A stretch of 64,000 nucleotides of DNA from Epinephelus fuscoguttatus (Eukaryota > Chordata > Actinopteri > Perciformes > Serranidae): assembly GCF_011397635.1 (NCBI RefSeq), contig NC_064753.1:25692322-25756321 (forward strand). The letters run 5' to 3'. Under the pieces are notes generated by a model. The model had not been told where the DNA came from and made no database searches. It worked only from the letters and a program-made list of their open reading frames with translations. Within the stretch, counting starts at the first letter, position 1. The number at the start of each line of letters is the position of its first letter. A program made the position numbers and the translations under genes. Below are positions 1-11,142 of this stretch, one piece after another.

Positions 1-535
1 CTAGGAGAGAGAAAGGAGATGAAGTATGTGAGGCTTAACTGTGATACAGTCCTCCCTTCTCAAAACTCATAATTCAAAACAGTTAGTGTCAATAATTGAT
101 GGCTGTACAGAAAATTCTCCTTCACTTAAAAGTGCTGATTTTGTTTAAATTGTGTGAAAAGTACTAGACGTGTGAAATTTTGGCTTTAAGACATTCAGTG
201 AAAGCAAACTAGCAGGTTCACGTCTATACTGCAGTGGAGTTCAATGTTTGTTTTTTCTACTACAGTGGTATTACTTAAATGAAAACTTCCCCCCAAAAAG
301 GACCATTTGTGAATCAATAAATTATTTTGTGTTATCTACAGTTCTTGAAGAAAACACTGTTTTTCTCACATGCCTCCACGGAAAACATATTTACGTATTC
401 ATAAACTCTGACACATCCTGTGCAGTAAAATCCAAGTATCGTTTATCCAGTGGAATGCTCAGTACTTCCCAAACATAAGCACTTTCAAAAGAGAACCTTA
501 ATATTGGTCTGGTTTTAAAGAGATAGTTAAAGGAT

Positions 536-1150
536 AACTTCGGTATTTTTCAACCTGGGCTCTATTTCCCCATGTGTATGTGTGCGTATGATTCATAGGT
601 ACAACTTGTTCTAAAATTGGTAGAACAGGATGTCGCGCAACACCCCGTACAGCTTTCATAGGCTGCCTTTGTCGGACGGCGAGATGCTGAAGCTGTGGCT
701 AGTTGTGCTACAAATGGATCCACAGACACTGCGCCTTGCAGACCATCAGGTCTGCAGTGCTCGCTTCTCCCAAGATGACTATTGCCAGCCGAAGAAGAGA
801 AGACATCCAATCCCAAAACACCTCTTCCTCAAGAAAACGGCTGTCCCACGAGTAGAGAGAGCTACAGGCACAGTGGAGCAAAGCTCGTGACATCACACAG
901 CCCAGAGGTAAGGGAAATGCTTAGTATGCTATTTACAGAGATAGCACTGGCGATCTGAACCGGTCAGTGGCGAAAAAAAGCACTTTTAATGCACAAACTT
1001 ATACGGGACACATTTGCCCCCATTACCGTTTTGGCTCGTTTCGCGACTCCCGGTTGCATCCGCCTCCCTCAATACTGAACCAAATTTCGAACGAGTTGTA
1101 CCTATGAATCATACGCACACATACACATGAGGAAATTAGTTTGAGCTGTT
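536..1150 (+). mobile_element. Non-autonomous THAP/P-element-like DNA transposon remnant
   Basis: A 35-bp perfect inverted repeat (571..605 against 1095..1129) bounds a segment whose ORF (630..890) reads SFHRLPLSDGE, then DHQVCSARF and later HLFLKKTAVPRV. This is the order of a THAP zinc finger (SFHxFP, then CSxHF, then AVPxx), a domain used by P-element-type transposases and vertebrate THAP proteins. The leading CxxC pair is absent and the HF position reads RF, so zinc binding is probably lost. The outer left arm (from about 536) has only a decayed counterpart on the right. It lies in a kcnk2 intron. It is more likely a dead element than a host THAP gene. Confidence 0.6.
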
Positions 1151-1293
1151 TTAGTTAAACTGCATGTGTTTGGTTATCACTGTTCGGTTTGTAAGCTTGA
1201 AGTTGACTGTGTGGTCAACCCTCTGTTAATATAGCATTAGCTACCTGGCTAATGTTAGCCTCAAGATATTGTCTTAGAAACAAAACCCACGTG

Positions 1294-1343
1294 CAGCATG
1301 TCATTAAAAAAGTGCTACCAGCACTTTTTTCAATGACATGCTG
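1294..1343. repeat. 50-bp near-perfect hairpin
   Basis: Arms 1294..1316 and 1320..1343 (starting CAGCATGTCATT, ending AATGACATGCTG) are separated by a 3-base loop with one small imbalance. The remnant AGCACTTTT recurs at about 1371..1379. It looks like the compact core of a MITE; no coding potential is seen. Confidence 0.65.
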
Positions 1344-1975
1344 GGATGAAGTGCTCCCCAGCGCCCTGCCAGCACTTTTCTGCTAAAGAAAAATGCTGTG
1401 TGGACACAGGGCCTCATGGATTCAAAGATTAAATCTATTTGTTCACATATTTTTTACACATTTAAACATTTTAATTGATGAAAACATTTTTACATTCACA
1501 CATTTGAATATATTTTTACATTAAACATTTTTATACGTTCAGAGAAGGCTATAATACTTTTGACTCCACAATCCACCAGCACGTGGACTAATATTTTTCC
1601 TTATAAAGTATTTAGACAAATCATTGTCATTTAGTAACTGTGTACCTTTGTCAAAGGGTTTTTAGATTTAGAAGTGAAAAATTGCAATTAAAAATCAAAT
1701 CAATTTACACTTAAAAACCTAAATAAAGACAAGATTCTCAATATTTTCACAATAAAATAAAGATTTAAAAGTGGTCAATAATGATATAATAATAAATCGT
1801 CCATATTGCCTCACACTGAGCTAAAAACATGCTGGTTACAGGGGCAATGAAGAAATGTCTCAGAGGAAACAGAGGAGGGACTAATAAATGGATGACTGGA
1901 TGAATAGATGATGGATAGATGGCTTTCATGGTCGTGAGGCAAACAGACAGGAAGTGATTAATTGAACCTGCCTAC

Positions 1976-4900
1976 CTCTCATGAGGCTGCTCCAGGGATC
2001 TGAAGACTGCTGCTCCAATCACCAGGTACAGAACCACCAAAAGAAAGATGGCTGACACCGTCTTCCATTTCATCACTGTGGCAACCACCTACGTAAACAC
2101 TACAACTGAGCAATCAACCCACATACATACAGGAGGTCTCCTGAAACAACCACTGTGGAAAAACCAGCTTGTGGATAAATAGATTTAAAGAGTTACTTTT
2201 AAAATCTGGACTTGGCTCTTTTTTCTCTCACCTCACTCTCCTCCCGGGGAGTCAGTGTGATTGGCTTTGTGGAGAAGGAGAGGCGGGGCTTGGTGTTGTG
2301 AGTGGCGGATTTAGGGTCCAATAAGTCTGGAGCTGCCACTGTGAGAGAAAAACGGGAAAATGGCATTGAGAGGTTTCTTCTCCACGACGTTCCCCCTCCC
2401 TGTCTCTGCGATCTTACTCCAGTCAAACACTTTCAGCTGTTAATTTTAGAAGTCCTTATAAATAAATCACAGACGAGGCCTTGAAATGGCCTCTAAATCC
2501 TGACACTGGTGAGAGCATGAATCAAGCAGCAGCATTTAGTCCTCAGGCATTTTCTCCCGTTCATGCTGCAACACTTGGGCGTGTAATGTGTGTGCGTGCT
2601 TTTATAAGATACAGTAAGTAGCTGAGCATAAAAGGTACACTGAAAAGAGGGCCACGAGAGTTTTATGCATCTTTAATGTAAGTGGATGGATGTGGTTTGA
2701 AAGACAAGAAAATAAGGAAGCAGGGGTGAATAAGGAAGACGGAGCTGGTTGATCTGTCTGGTGAGACAGTGAGGGATAAAGAACGAGGGCGATGAAGTGT
2801 TGTAGTTTGTGAATGAACTTATTTTACCTCTACATTCCTTTTAAGCAGGCGAGTGTAGGAAGTGTGGTATGGTTTTTGTTTTATAATGAAAATTCTGTTT
2901 ACTAGGTCAAGTGGTAGGTAGGTTGGTAGGTTTTATGACCAAAGAAAATTAGACAACCCAGCTTTACATTTGTCATTCAGTCCTGATGTAATTTGTGTCC
3001 AGTCAAAGAGAGGGGACGACAGACATCTTAGTGGAGACAGTTTCTCTTGAACGTTGATTGTCTTCATTCTAGACTCAATTTTATTTGTTTTGGGAATATT
3101 GTCATACACATCCTTGCCAATAAAGGTTGTTTCATTGAAATCAGACTGATGTTACTGTAAGTATGGAGAGGATATGTACGGAGAATATACATCAGGGGTG
3201 GAGCAGTGGTTAACATTGTCACCTCACAGCAAGAGGGTTCCTAGTTTGAACCCAGAATGGGGAATCCCCTGTGCGGAGTTTGCATGTTTTCCCTGCATCA
3301 GCATGGGTTTCCTCCAGGTAGTCCAGCTTCCTCTATGTGTCAGCCCTGTGATAGTCTGGTGACCTGTCCAGGCTGTACCCTGCCTCTCAGCCAATGTCAG
3401 CTGGGATGGGCCCCAGCACACCTGCGACCCATGACAGGATAAGCAGTTACAGAAAATAAATGAATGAATTGCAGAATGAGTGTGCCTAGGATTTTTTTAA
3501 ACAGAGAGACAACACGCTCAGTACCAGATCTGCCTCCAGAGGGGACTGCGAGGTGCAGTCCAGACGAACCTCTATAGGTCAAAATTCCCTTACTATAAAG
3601 GGCGGTGCAGGCTGGAACGGTCTCCCAACCTCAATCAGAGACAGTCCCACTCGCACTACTTTTAACAAAAACAGCTTAAAGGATGGCTATTGACTCATCA
3701 AATCTGCACCCATGAATGAATTATTGATCAGCCCTCTCATACAGTTCTCTACTGTAGCCCCTTGTTGAATCTACTGTATAACTGCTGCTAATATTGTTGT
3801 GCACTTTACATGTTGTTGATTTAACTGTTATGGTATGTCTGTCTGTCTTTTAATGTGAGGACTACGGATGGAAATACGCTTCTAGCTAAATCTGGCATAT
3901 TTACATGACGTCATGTATTTGTACCAATCATTCATTAATATGCATGGTCCTCTTCAAATAAATTGAAATTGAAATTGATTGCAAGAATCATGTGGTGAAT
4001 CATTGTAAAGGAGAATTAGCTGACATTGGGCAAGAGGCAGGGTACACCCTGGACGGGTTGCCAGACTATCACAGGGCTGACACATAGAGACAGACAACCA
4101 TTCATGCTCACATTCACACCTTTTTTTTTTTAACTCACATTCACACCTTCGGGCAATTTAGAGTCACCAATTAACCTGCATGTCTTTGGACTGTGGGAGG
4201 AAGCTGGAGTACCTGGAGAAAACCCACGCTGACACAGGGAGCACATGCAAACTCCGCACAGAAGGGCTCCCTCCTGGGATCCAACCAGGACCCCTCTTGC
4301 TGTGAAGGGGCAGTGCTAATCACCACAATCATGACTGAGCAGAACTTTTGTAGACTAATTAAGAATCAGAAGACCCTGTATATTATTTTTATTCATTTAT
4401 GACATGTTCACTGTAAGGTTACTTAAGACATGCCACAATGATTTTTATCACATGGTTTTGCTAGAAACACAAGAACACTCTTATGAAAATAAACCAGCTT
4501 ATTTTAAGGACAAATACGTTTTTAATTCCATATCTTATGTAGCTTCTGTATTGGTTTTAAATTAAACTATTTATTAAATACACCTATACCAAAAATTACT
4601 CTAATATTTAATTAATTCATTCACTCATTAAGCCCATAAACGGCTGTGTTTCGTATATGGAAACATGGCCTGGCTGTGAGCTACACGCCAGCTGTGCTCA
4701 TAAGAGAGCTGAGGTGCAGAGAATGTGATTTGTGTGCCAAATTAGGCCGAAAAATTGAAATGATAATATGATTATTGTATATTGATTGCAGTGCGTTTTC
4801 ATTACTGAGCAGACACTTCTCTGAGCCACGGTGTAAACAAAGGATTAACTCTACATTATCAACAAAAAATACTGTGCTCCTTACAGCTGTGTATGTCCAT

Positions 4901-6778
4901 GTATATGAACATACACAGCCATATTCCTGCTACATGACAGGTAAAAATGTGCATGAATATTTTCCATAAACATATAAATGTCTACATATAACTATGTTTT
5001 CAAAACTAAAACAGCCCAGAGCAGTAAGGTGTCATCTCAGTAAGGTGAAGATGACGGCACGTAGCTGCTAACTTTGGGTGTGCGTAGTATTACACCCTAC
5101 TGCAGTAGATTGTGCCAGGTGCTCCACAACAGGGGCTAATAACTGATTAAAAATTAAATTTAAATTTTGCCAACAACATTAGTAAGTGGGCTACTTGTTT
5201 GTTTGATTTTTTTATGTAATGATAACAAATCAGCCACATATTACTGGCACCCCTGGACACCCTTGTGGCCCAGAGTATGGATGTGTGTTTCTATGTGTGC
5301 ATGAGTGTGCTTGTGTGTATGTGTGTATGTGAGGAGGGAGAGAGAAAAGAGCAGCAGAGAGGAGGTGAGGAGGGTCAGGAGGCGGAGTCTGTTCATGATC
5401 ACTCAGACAGTAGAGCAGAGGAGAGATGTGAAAATTTGAATCTGTGCCCTAAAGCACCGCTAATCTTTCTGGGGTCCACCAAATTATATTGTAAAACTGT
5501 GATTTTTTTCCCCTCATTAAAATAAATTATGCTAAATAATATGCCCTCCAAATAATTCTGTAGTCCACAATATATTCCTGTTGCTGTACGACAAGGTCAC
5601 AGGTGACGCTGTACCCACAAACTGACATAAACCACAACGAGCATTGATTTACTGTATGTCTGTTTCTTCAAAAGATTCAGCCTTTATACTGGACATACAA
5701 AATGCTATTAGGATGAGAATGAAAAAAGACTGAAAGCACTCAAGCTGATAAGCTTCCACATGAGGGTTTGACCAAAACATACAGAGTATGTGCTGGTGAC
5801 CTAAATGAAATAATCGTTGATTAGGGTCATCTTATAGAAGCACTCCACCTCCTTTTGTGTTCGCTCACAACAACACACATCTCAGAGGAAACTGAGATGA
5901 GATGGATTTAGTTTTGTACCAGAATATCAGAATAAGTTAGTGTAACAACTGAAACAGATGTTTAGGTGTTGTAAAGAACTGTTTATGTTGGCTGTGTGAC
6001 GAGCTGAAATATTTTAGCTGCATAAATATTTAATGGATTGAAACAAACATGCAGTCGGTGCAGCTGTGCAGAAAGCAGAGGTGCTGGAGTCAGAGACAAT
6101 CTCTCTCTATCATACACACACACTCACGCACACACACTATGCAGCAACACACACACACACACACCTTCAGCTCTCACCAGTTGGAGAGTCAAGTGGAGCA
6201 GCTTTCATAGAGCCGCCAGCACCTATTAAGCAACGTAATCAGTTGCTCTTATACAGACTTTTTTTAATGAACAAGAGACAAAATCAAAACTGAACTTCCA
6301 AACGAAACCCGTCAATATTTCGTGCCATTTTTGCCGACAAATTGTGACAAAACAAAAAGCTTAAAGGCGGGCGAAATGGACAATTTAGGTAGGCTAAGTA
6401 AATAATTTACACCCTTTACAAAACGAGCACTCTGAGGAGTCTATTTAATGATAGTATAAATGCTAATAGGTCTCACTTTAGCCTTTGAGCACACATACTG
6501 TAAAACTTCAATTAATAGCCCAGGCTATTATTTGCTTAAATCACTGAAACCAACAGACCTGTATATGGGACAGGCCTTTAATTCCTCTCACACAAAACAG
6601 TTGCTCGGCAAAGATCAGGAACTACAATCAAATTGTTTATTTAAACCAGTATGCATATTACTTGTTTCAAAATGAGGCTCCAGGTAATATATCAATTATG
6701 AATCATTCATTTGATCTAGCTCCGACAGACAGCACATCAGAGAGAGTGAGTTACAACACTCGAGGATTACAGCACCTG

Positions 6779-6815
<37 letters not shown>

Positions 6816-7429
6816 ACTAATTTACCCTGTTAAAACACACTCACACTTGGATTAATTCTTATGAAAAACCCTTTTGATCTGAGGACTCTTATGGACCAAA
6901 GGAATATGAATAACTTACAGGGTAATCAAGGAATGGACACATAATTTGAGGTAGCCAACAACCCAGTTTTACACATCCGAAGAACTTCTATAGGGAAAAA
7001 AATGAGCTGCTTGGCAACCAGAGCAGGCGTCTAATTGAGACAGGCGTTTATTTGTCAAAATGTATAGTAAAAGGGACTAGGCATTTAATTTGGACTAGGC
7101 TTTTAACTGAAGTTCTATGGTAATTTACAACTAACCATGTTAACTAATACTTACAATTCACAAGTTGGTTCAGTGCCATGAGAACACATTTCACTGAGGA
7201 GGGGACCCCAAATCAAATCCTGCTAAAGCCCCCCAAAAGTCTAGGGCCGGCCCTGAAATTGCACGAGCTTCAAAATGTCATGTAATATTTACTGAGTTGT
7301 GTGTTTTTAATGTGACATGGAAAACATTTTTTACAGAATGATGTTAGGTTGAAGTGTGAGCAGCTGTGGTGAATCTTAAACTGCGACATAAGTTTGAGAG
7401 CAACTTCTGTGTGTAAGTGTGTACTCACT
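1976..7429 (-). CDS. kcnk2: Two-pore domain potassium channel TREK-1, 5' coding exons (partial gene)
   Basis: TREK-1 is a plasma-membrane background potassium channel opened by stretch, lipids and heat. Two coding exons are visible. Exon 2 (2338..2232) encodes the cytosolic N-terminus with [10 protein letters not shown] and [10 protein letters not shown], close to vertebrate KCNK2. Exon 3 (2088..1976) encodes [11 protein letters not shown], then the first transmembrane helix ([18 protein letters not shown]) and SLEQPHE at the start of the extracellular cap. Splice sites are canonical (acceptors before 2338 and 2088, donors after 2232 and 1976) and phases agree; exon 3 ends in phase 2. The initiator ATG appears to be split: A is the last base of the UTR exon at 7429, and TG are 2338-2337, giving [11 protein letters not shown], like a short KCNK2 isoform I recall. 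Pore loops and the remaining helices are beyond the left edge; I found no later exon in 1-1975. A longer isoform from another first exon is possible. The choice of kcnk2 over kcnk10 rests on the N-terminal match. Confidence 0.88.
3185..3475 (+). repeat. Teleost interspersed repeat, plus-strand copy with central deletion
   Basis: It contains the GTGGTTAACATTGTCACCTC / GAGTTTGCATG / CAGCCCTGTGATAGTCTGG / GGATAAGCAGTTACAG blocks familiar from many fish genomes. Compared with the minus-strand copy at 4023..4320 it lacks about 100 bp in the middle, jumping from the TCCAGCTTCCTC block to TATGTGTCAGCCCTG with CTC microhomology at the junction. The transposon class is not assigned. Confidence 0.7.
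3480..3990 (+). mobile_element. Truncated LINE 3' end
   Basis: A decayed frame near 3,605-3,690 reads [12 protein letters not shown] followed by NKNSLKD, the tail pattern of LINE reverse-transcriptase ORFs (WNxLP, then KxxLK). It is followed by a 3' untranslated stretch ending in ATTGAAATTGAAATTGATT, a short tandem tail typical of several fish non-LTR elements. It is 5'-truncated and non-functional; the clade is not assigned. Confidence 0.5.
4023..4320 (-). repeat. Teleost interspersed repeat, minus-strand copy
   Basis: This is the inverted counterpart of the repeat at 3185..3475 and keeps the central block missing there (AATTGGTGACTC, ACATGCAGGTTAA, CCACAGTCCAAAG on the minus strand). A short internal duplication of TCACATTCACACCTT flanks an oligo-T run at about 4,121-4,131. 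Confidence 0.7.
6780..6813. repeat. (CA)17 microsatellite
   Basis: An uninterrupted CA dinucleotide run in the kcnk2 intron. Shorter interrupted CA runs lie at about 6,111-6,165. Confidence 0.95.
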
Positions 7430-7760
7430 CCTTGTTGTTACCTATCCAATGCCCTCCGCTCTCCTCTTCTCCTCATCCGACGCTTTCACTGCGTTTAGGG
7501 GAATCTTTCCTCCTCTGCGTGTCTCCTCCCTGCGGTGCTGAAGCGGGGGGACGAACAGGAGCTCCGTTTTCCTTCCGCTCCTCTCCTCTATACTTGTATC
7601 TTCTGATCGGACACTGATGGGGCACTAGAAGGCTACTTTTTATTGCATCCACATGCCACTGCAAAGAGCTTGCTCTGGTCTGTCTCCTGCTCCTCTGTCA
7701 GCTCTCACGCATCCACTCTGCTCAGTCTGCGCTCCCGCTTTTGAGCGCACCGGTGGAGCG
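7429..7760 (-). other. kcnk2: kcnk2 5'UTR first exon (upstream limit uncertain)
   Basis: On the minus strand a GC-rich segment ends at a consensus donor (AAGGA|GTGAGTAC, exon end 7429). Joined to the exon 2 acceptor at 2338 it gives AAGGATGGCA, an ATG in a strong Kozak context (A at -3, G at +4). The segment is pyrimidine-rich on the plus strand and lies in a local GC peak, as expected for a first exon. The transcription start is unknown; about 7,760 is a guess from where the GC-rich stretch changes character. No TATA box was evident. Confidence 0.62.
7438..7664 (-). promoter_or_regulatory. Two overlapping upstream ORFs in the kcnk2 leader
   Basis: If the 5'UTR exon reaches past 7664, its leader holds a 63-codon uORF (7664..7473) whose TGA stop overlaps the ATG of a second, 12-codon uORF (7476..7438) in an ATGA arrangement. 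The second uORF stops 8 bases before the splice junction that supplies the kcnk2 ATG. Such an arrangement could lower main-ORF translation or allow termination-reinitiation. The peptides show no recognisable domain, so only a regulatory role is suggested. Confidence 0.4.
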
Positions 7761-9187
7761 GTGGGATAACACCGAGAGGGGTGGAGAGAGGAGGGAGGGG
7801 TGGAGGTGCAGGACACAGGGAGGTGCTTCTCACACCGAGAGGGAGGACGTTTACCGAGTTTCAGAAGTCCCCATCAACTTCTGCTGACACATTACTGCAT
7901 GTCTAGAGGTAAGTGATCATTTGGCCATAAGTCTGCTACTACTATACCCCATAGAGGAGGGCAGTGATACAGGTCTCTCGGTATTTTATAGAGGCCCAGG
8001 TGCTTCTGCTGTATTCTCAGTCTTAAACCTTTTTGGACTGAGACAATTATAATGAGTCACCTGACACTTGACTGTCTATTTTGCTGAAGGTGTAAACAGC
8101 TTTACCTTTAACTACTTAATTATATTGTATCGTGACTTAAGTTTCATGATATCAATCACCTCTGATGATTCCCACCCCTAATATTTTCATATAATTTTTT
8201 TATATATATTATACAATCAAACACATCTTATTTGCTCGAGGATGTTGACCTATATTACCATGGTCTTGACTTCAAACCAGACTTCTTATTTTGAAAGGTG
8301 AAGGGAGAGGTTGTGGCACTTTCTTTAAGCCAGCAAACTTAGTGGTATCTTGTGAAACTACCAATACATTAGTATCAACTGTGTTGGCATAGCCTGTAAG
8401 GTTGTGGGCTGAATAACACCTCAGATTTAGGTTAATTTTGGCGAGGGAACAGCTGGCATGGGCATTTTCAAAAAGGTTCATTGAACTCTCACCTCAAAAT
8501 ATCTGAATGAAAGTGGGTTCTCTGGGTACCAACATATCTCCTCTAAACTTGAGAAGGCCTGTTACCAGAAAATGTTTTGTTCCTTACAATCAGCTCCTTG
8601 AAATTAAAACTGTAAGACAGAGGAAAATAATCACTTTCATGTGTGGGGGTGTTTGGGAAGTTGACATAGGCATCAACATGATTGAAAGAAAAACAATCAG
8701 TCAACCACTCATTCAGCTGTTCAGCCGTCTCAGCTCGGAAGTTAATTAGTGTCACACACATGCTTATTTCTGTTGTAGTTTCTACAGAGAAGACAAGAAG
8801 GGAGGCAAGAAGGGACTAAACCAGGTTGAATGAGGTGATCAAATATGCAGAAATAAGCTCATCATGTTAGGTAAATCTAAAGGGAGACTATAAATGTTGT
8901 CTTAAAGTAAGATTTAGCAGTGAAAAGTGGCAGCTGTTTGAGAAGCTACAGGCAATCAGTCTTAAGTTTGGCGTGCACCCTTTGATTGAAACCAAAGTTG
9001 GCAACTTGTTGAGCTAAAGATTGTGGAGTAATGTGTGTGCTGGTGATCAGAACAGTCAAATGGATGAATCACAGCCTGATGTTTAGACTAATGAAGGCCC
9101 TGGAGATGTTGAGGCAGGATTAAAATGGGTGGTCTACACAGTGTTCAATACTACTAACAAACTTGCTTTTTATGAGCTGACAATCAA

Positions 9188-9900
9188 TATGGTAAATAGA
9201 CTAAATTTACATAGTGCTTTCCTTGTGTTATGCTGTGTTCACACCACAACATGACCAGCTACAATATCACAGAGTCACCGCTGAAGTTTTGCTACGTTGT
9301 TACGTCATCAGGGCTGTGTGTGTGTGCCTGCTATTTGCCACAAAGCACCCCTACTGAATGTCATATAAAGTTTGTATTAGGTCAGTGAAATATCTACTGT
9401 ATGCTTTTGATCAATGTTTTAAGCCCCTTTTATCCTCACCACCCCCCCACTGCATCTCTGTGTGCGCTGCAATGCACATAAAGCCAGAGCAGAGTCAGCT
9501 AACTAAGCTGAATAACACAGTACCACAGCCAGAAACAAAAACATATGATTGGCTGACACTTCCATTTGTCATTGGAGCGCTGAAAAAGTTGTGCCAGCTC
9601 AACTTTGATTTGTGGTGCATCATCCGCATCTGCAGCAACAAGTGTTGGGGGTCAGTTTGCCGCCTCATGTCACCAGCTTCCATTGAAAATGACCTGTAGC
9701 CTGTTGCTATGTTGCTTGCAGCATTAAGAAACCACTCAAGGTGCTGTACAACACAAGCCAGCATTCACCCTTTCACACACACTCAGTTTGGAGTTCAGTA
9801 TCTTGCCCAAGGACACTTGGACATGTGAAGTACAGGGGCCAGGGATCCAACCACCAACCCTCTGATGAGCTGACGGCCACTCCACCTCCTGAGTAGCCGC
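9188..9900 (-). repeat. Interspersed repeat split by a ~500-bp insertion
   Basis: Both ends of a common fish repeat are present. The TGGTAAATAGACTAAATTTA / TAGTGCTTTCCT block is at 9,190-9,225. The matching ACCACTCAAGGTGCTGTACA, AGCATTCACCC and GATCCAACCACCAACC blocks are at 9,731-9,870. These are normally adjacent, so the 9,226-9,724 segment, which opens with GCTGTGTTCACACC, looks like a later insertion. The tRNA B-box-like sequence near 9,843 reads on the minus strand. Confidence 0.5.
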
Positions 9901-10204
9901 CCTCATTATGAACACTGATCTGGTATCATTCATCTCTCACGCTCCACCGGTTTCGCTCTCCTTCTTTCTCTTTCCATCCATGCTCCGTCTCGATGTCTCT
10001 CAGCCCCTGATGAGAAATTAATAGCAGTTTAAATGTTGACGTTTCCACCTCATGACTCCAACATCTAAACATTAATTACACGCCTATTTATGCAGCTAAA
10101 GATAGACACTGTGTGTGTGGCTGTTTGTGTCTGACTGAGTGTGTGTGTGGGTGGGTTGTGATGTGTATTTATGTGCAAGTTTCATGCTTACAACATGCAC
10201 ATAC

Positions 10205-10208
<4 letters not shown>

Positions 10209-10244
<36 letters not shown>
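10209..10244. repeat. (TG)18 microsatellite
   Basis: A pure TG dinucleotide run followed by CGTGCGCGTGC. Confidence 0.95.
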
Positions 10245-10248
<4 letters not shown>

Positions 10249-11142
10249 CGCGTGCATAATGAGAGTCTCGCCTCACCTGTCTAAATTTGTCCAAACACCT
10301 ACTGCTTGGCGTGGGCAGACATACAGCCCAGATTTGTCCCAGCTCTCTTACAGCGTGCAGATCGTGCTGTTCAGTTCAACATAAACTTAATGATGCCCTG
10401 ATGTTTGATGATATATTGTAGTAGGCCATATTAAAGAAGGTATTTATACACGTTACTTTACCTTTATCTGACCATTGTTGAGTTCATTTTACAGTTTAAG
10501 GTTTAAAAATACTTGAAAACCTGTTTGAGTCATGTCACCCATATTTAAAGGTGCTATACAGTGCTAGAACCATTAGAGGTGACATATAGTACTACATTGT
10601 TTTTAAATTTTTTAGCCTGGGCTCCTTGAATGATGCCAGATAATACCATGGATGAGTAAATATGCTTCTAAATAACACCTTTACTTTAAAAAAAAAAAAT
10701 GATGATGATTCTTACTAACTTCTTACAAAATGTGGCTTAAAAGATTCAGAATCTTGTACTGCATGCTCACTGAGAAACACAATATATTACCTCTTCAAAA
10801 CTGTACTAATTTCATGCACGTGCTAAAACATTAAGAGCCACTGTTTCAATGTATTATCCTCTATGTTTGTAGGCTATTTTAATATACTGTTTTTATTCTT
10901 TCCCCAGTTAACTAAACTAAACTAAAGTAAACTAATCATGAGGAACCAGTAGAGAACCTGTAAAGAACCATACAAAGAAAGTTCTGTATTTGCCAGTGGT
11001 GCTATTTAGCACCTCTACCCACGCCAAAGAAGCGCTGAGGAAACAACATTTTTCTGTGCCCAGGTTGTTAATGATGTGTGCATCTCCTCGATCTGGTGTC
11101 TCTTTGTTTTTCATTGCATAGTCATAACAGTCAGCTTGTAAT

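Noticed and set aside
630-890. A functional THAP-domain host gene
   Set aside because: It lacks the first zinc-binding Cys pair, has a changed HF motif, shows no splice sites and lies within transposon inverted repeats.
1-1975. Further kcnk2 exons (cap and pore loop 1)
   Set aside because: I looked on the minus strand for the conserved cap sequence after exon 3 and found nothing resembling it; the next exon is presumably beyond the window.
7473-7664. A 63-aa minus-strand protein as an alternative kcnk2 N-terminus
   Set aside because: It stops inside the exon before the donor, so it cannot join the channel frame; treated as a uORF.
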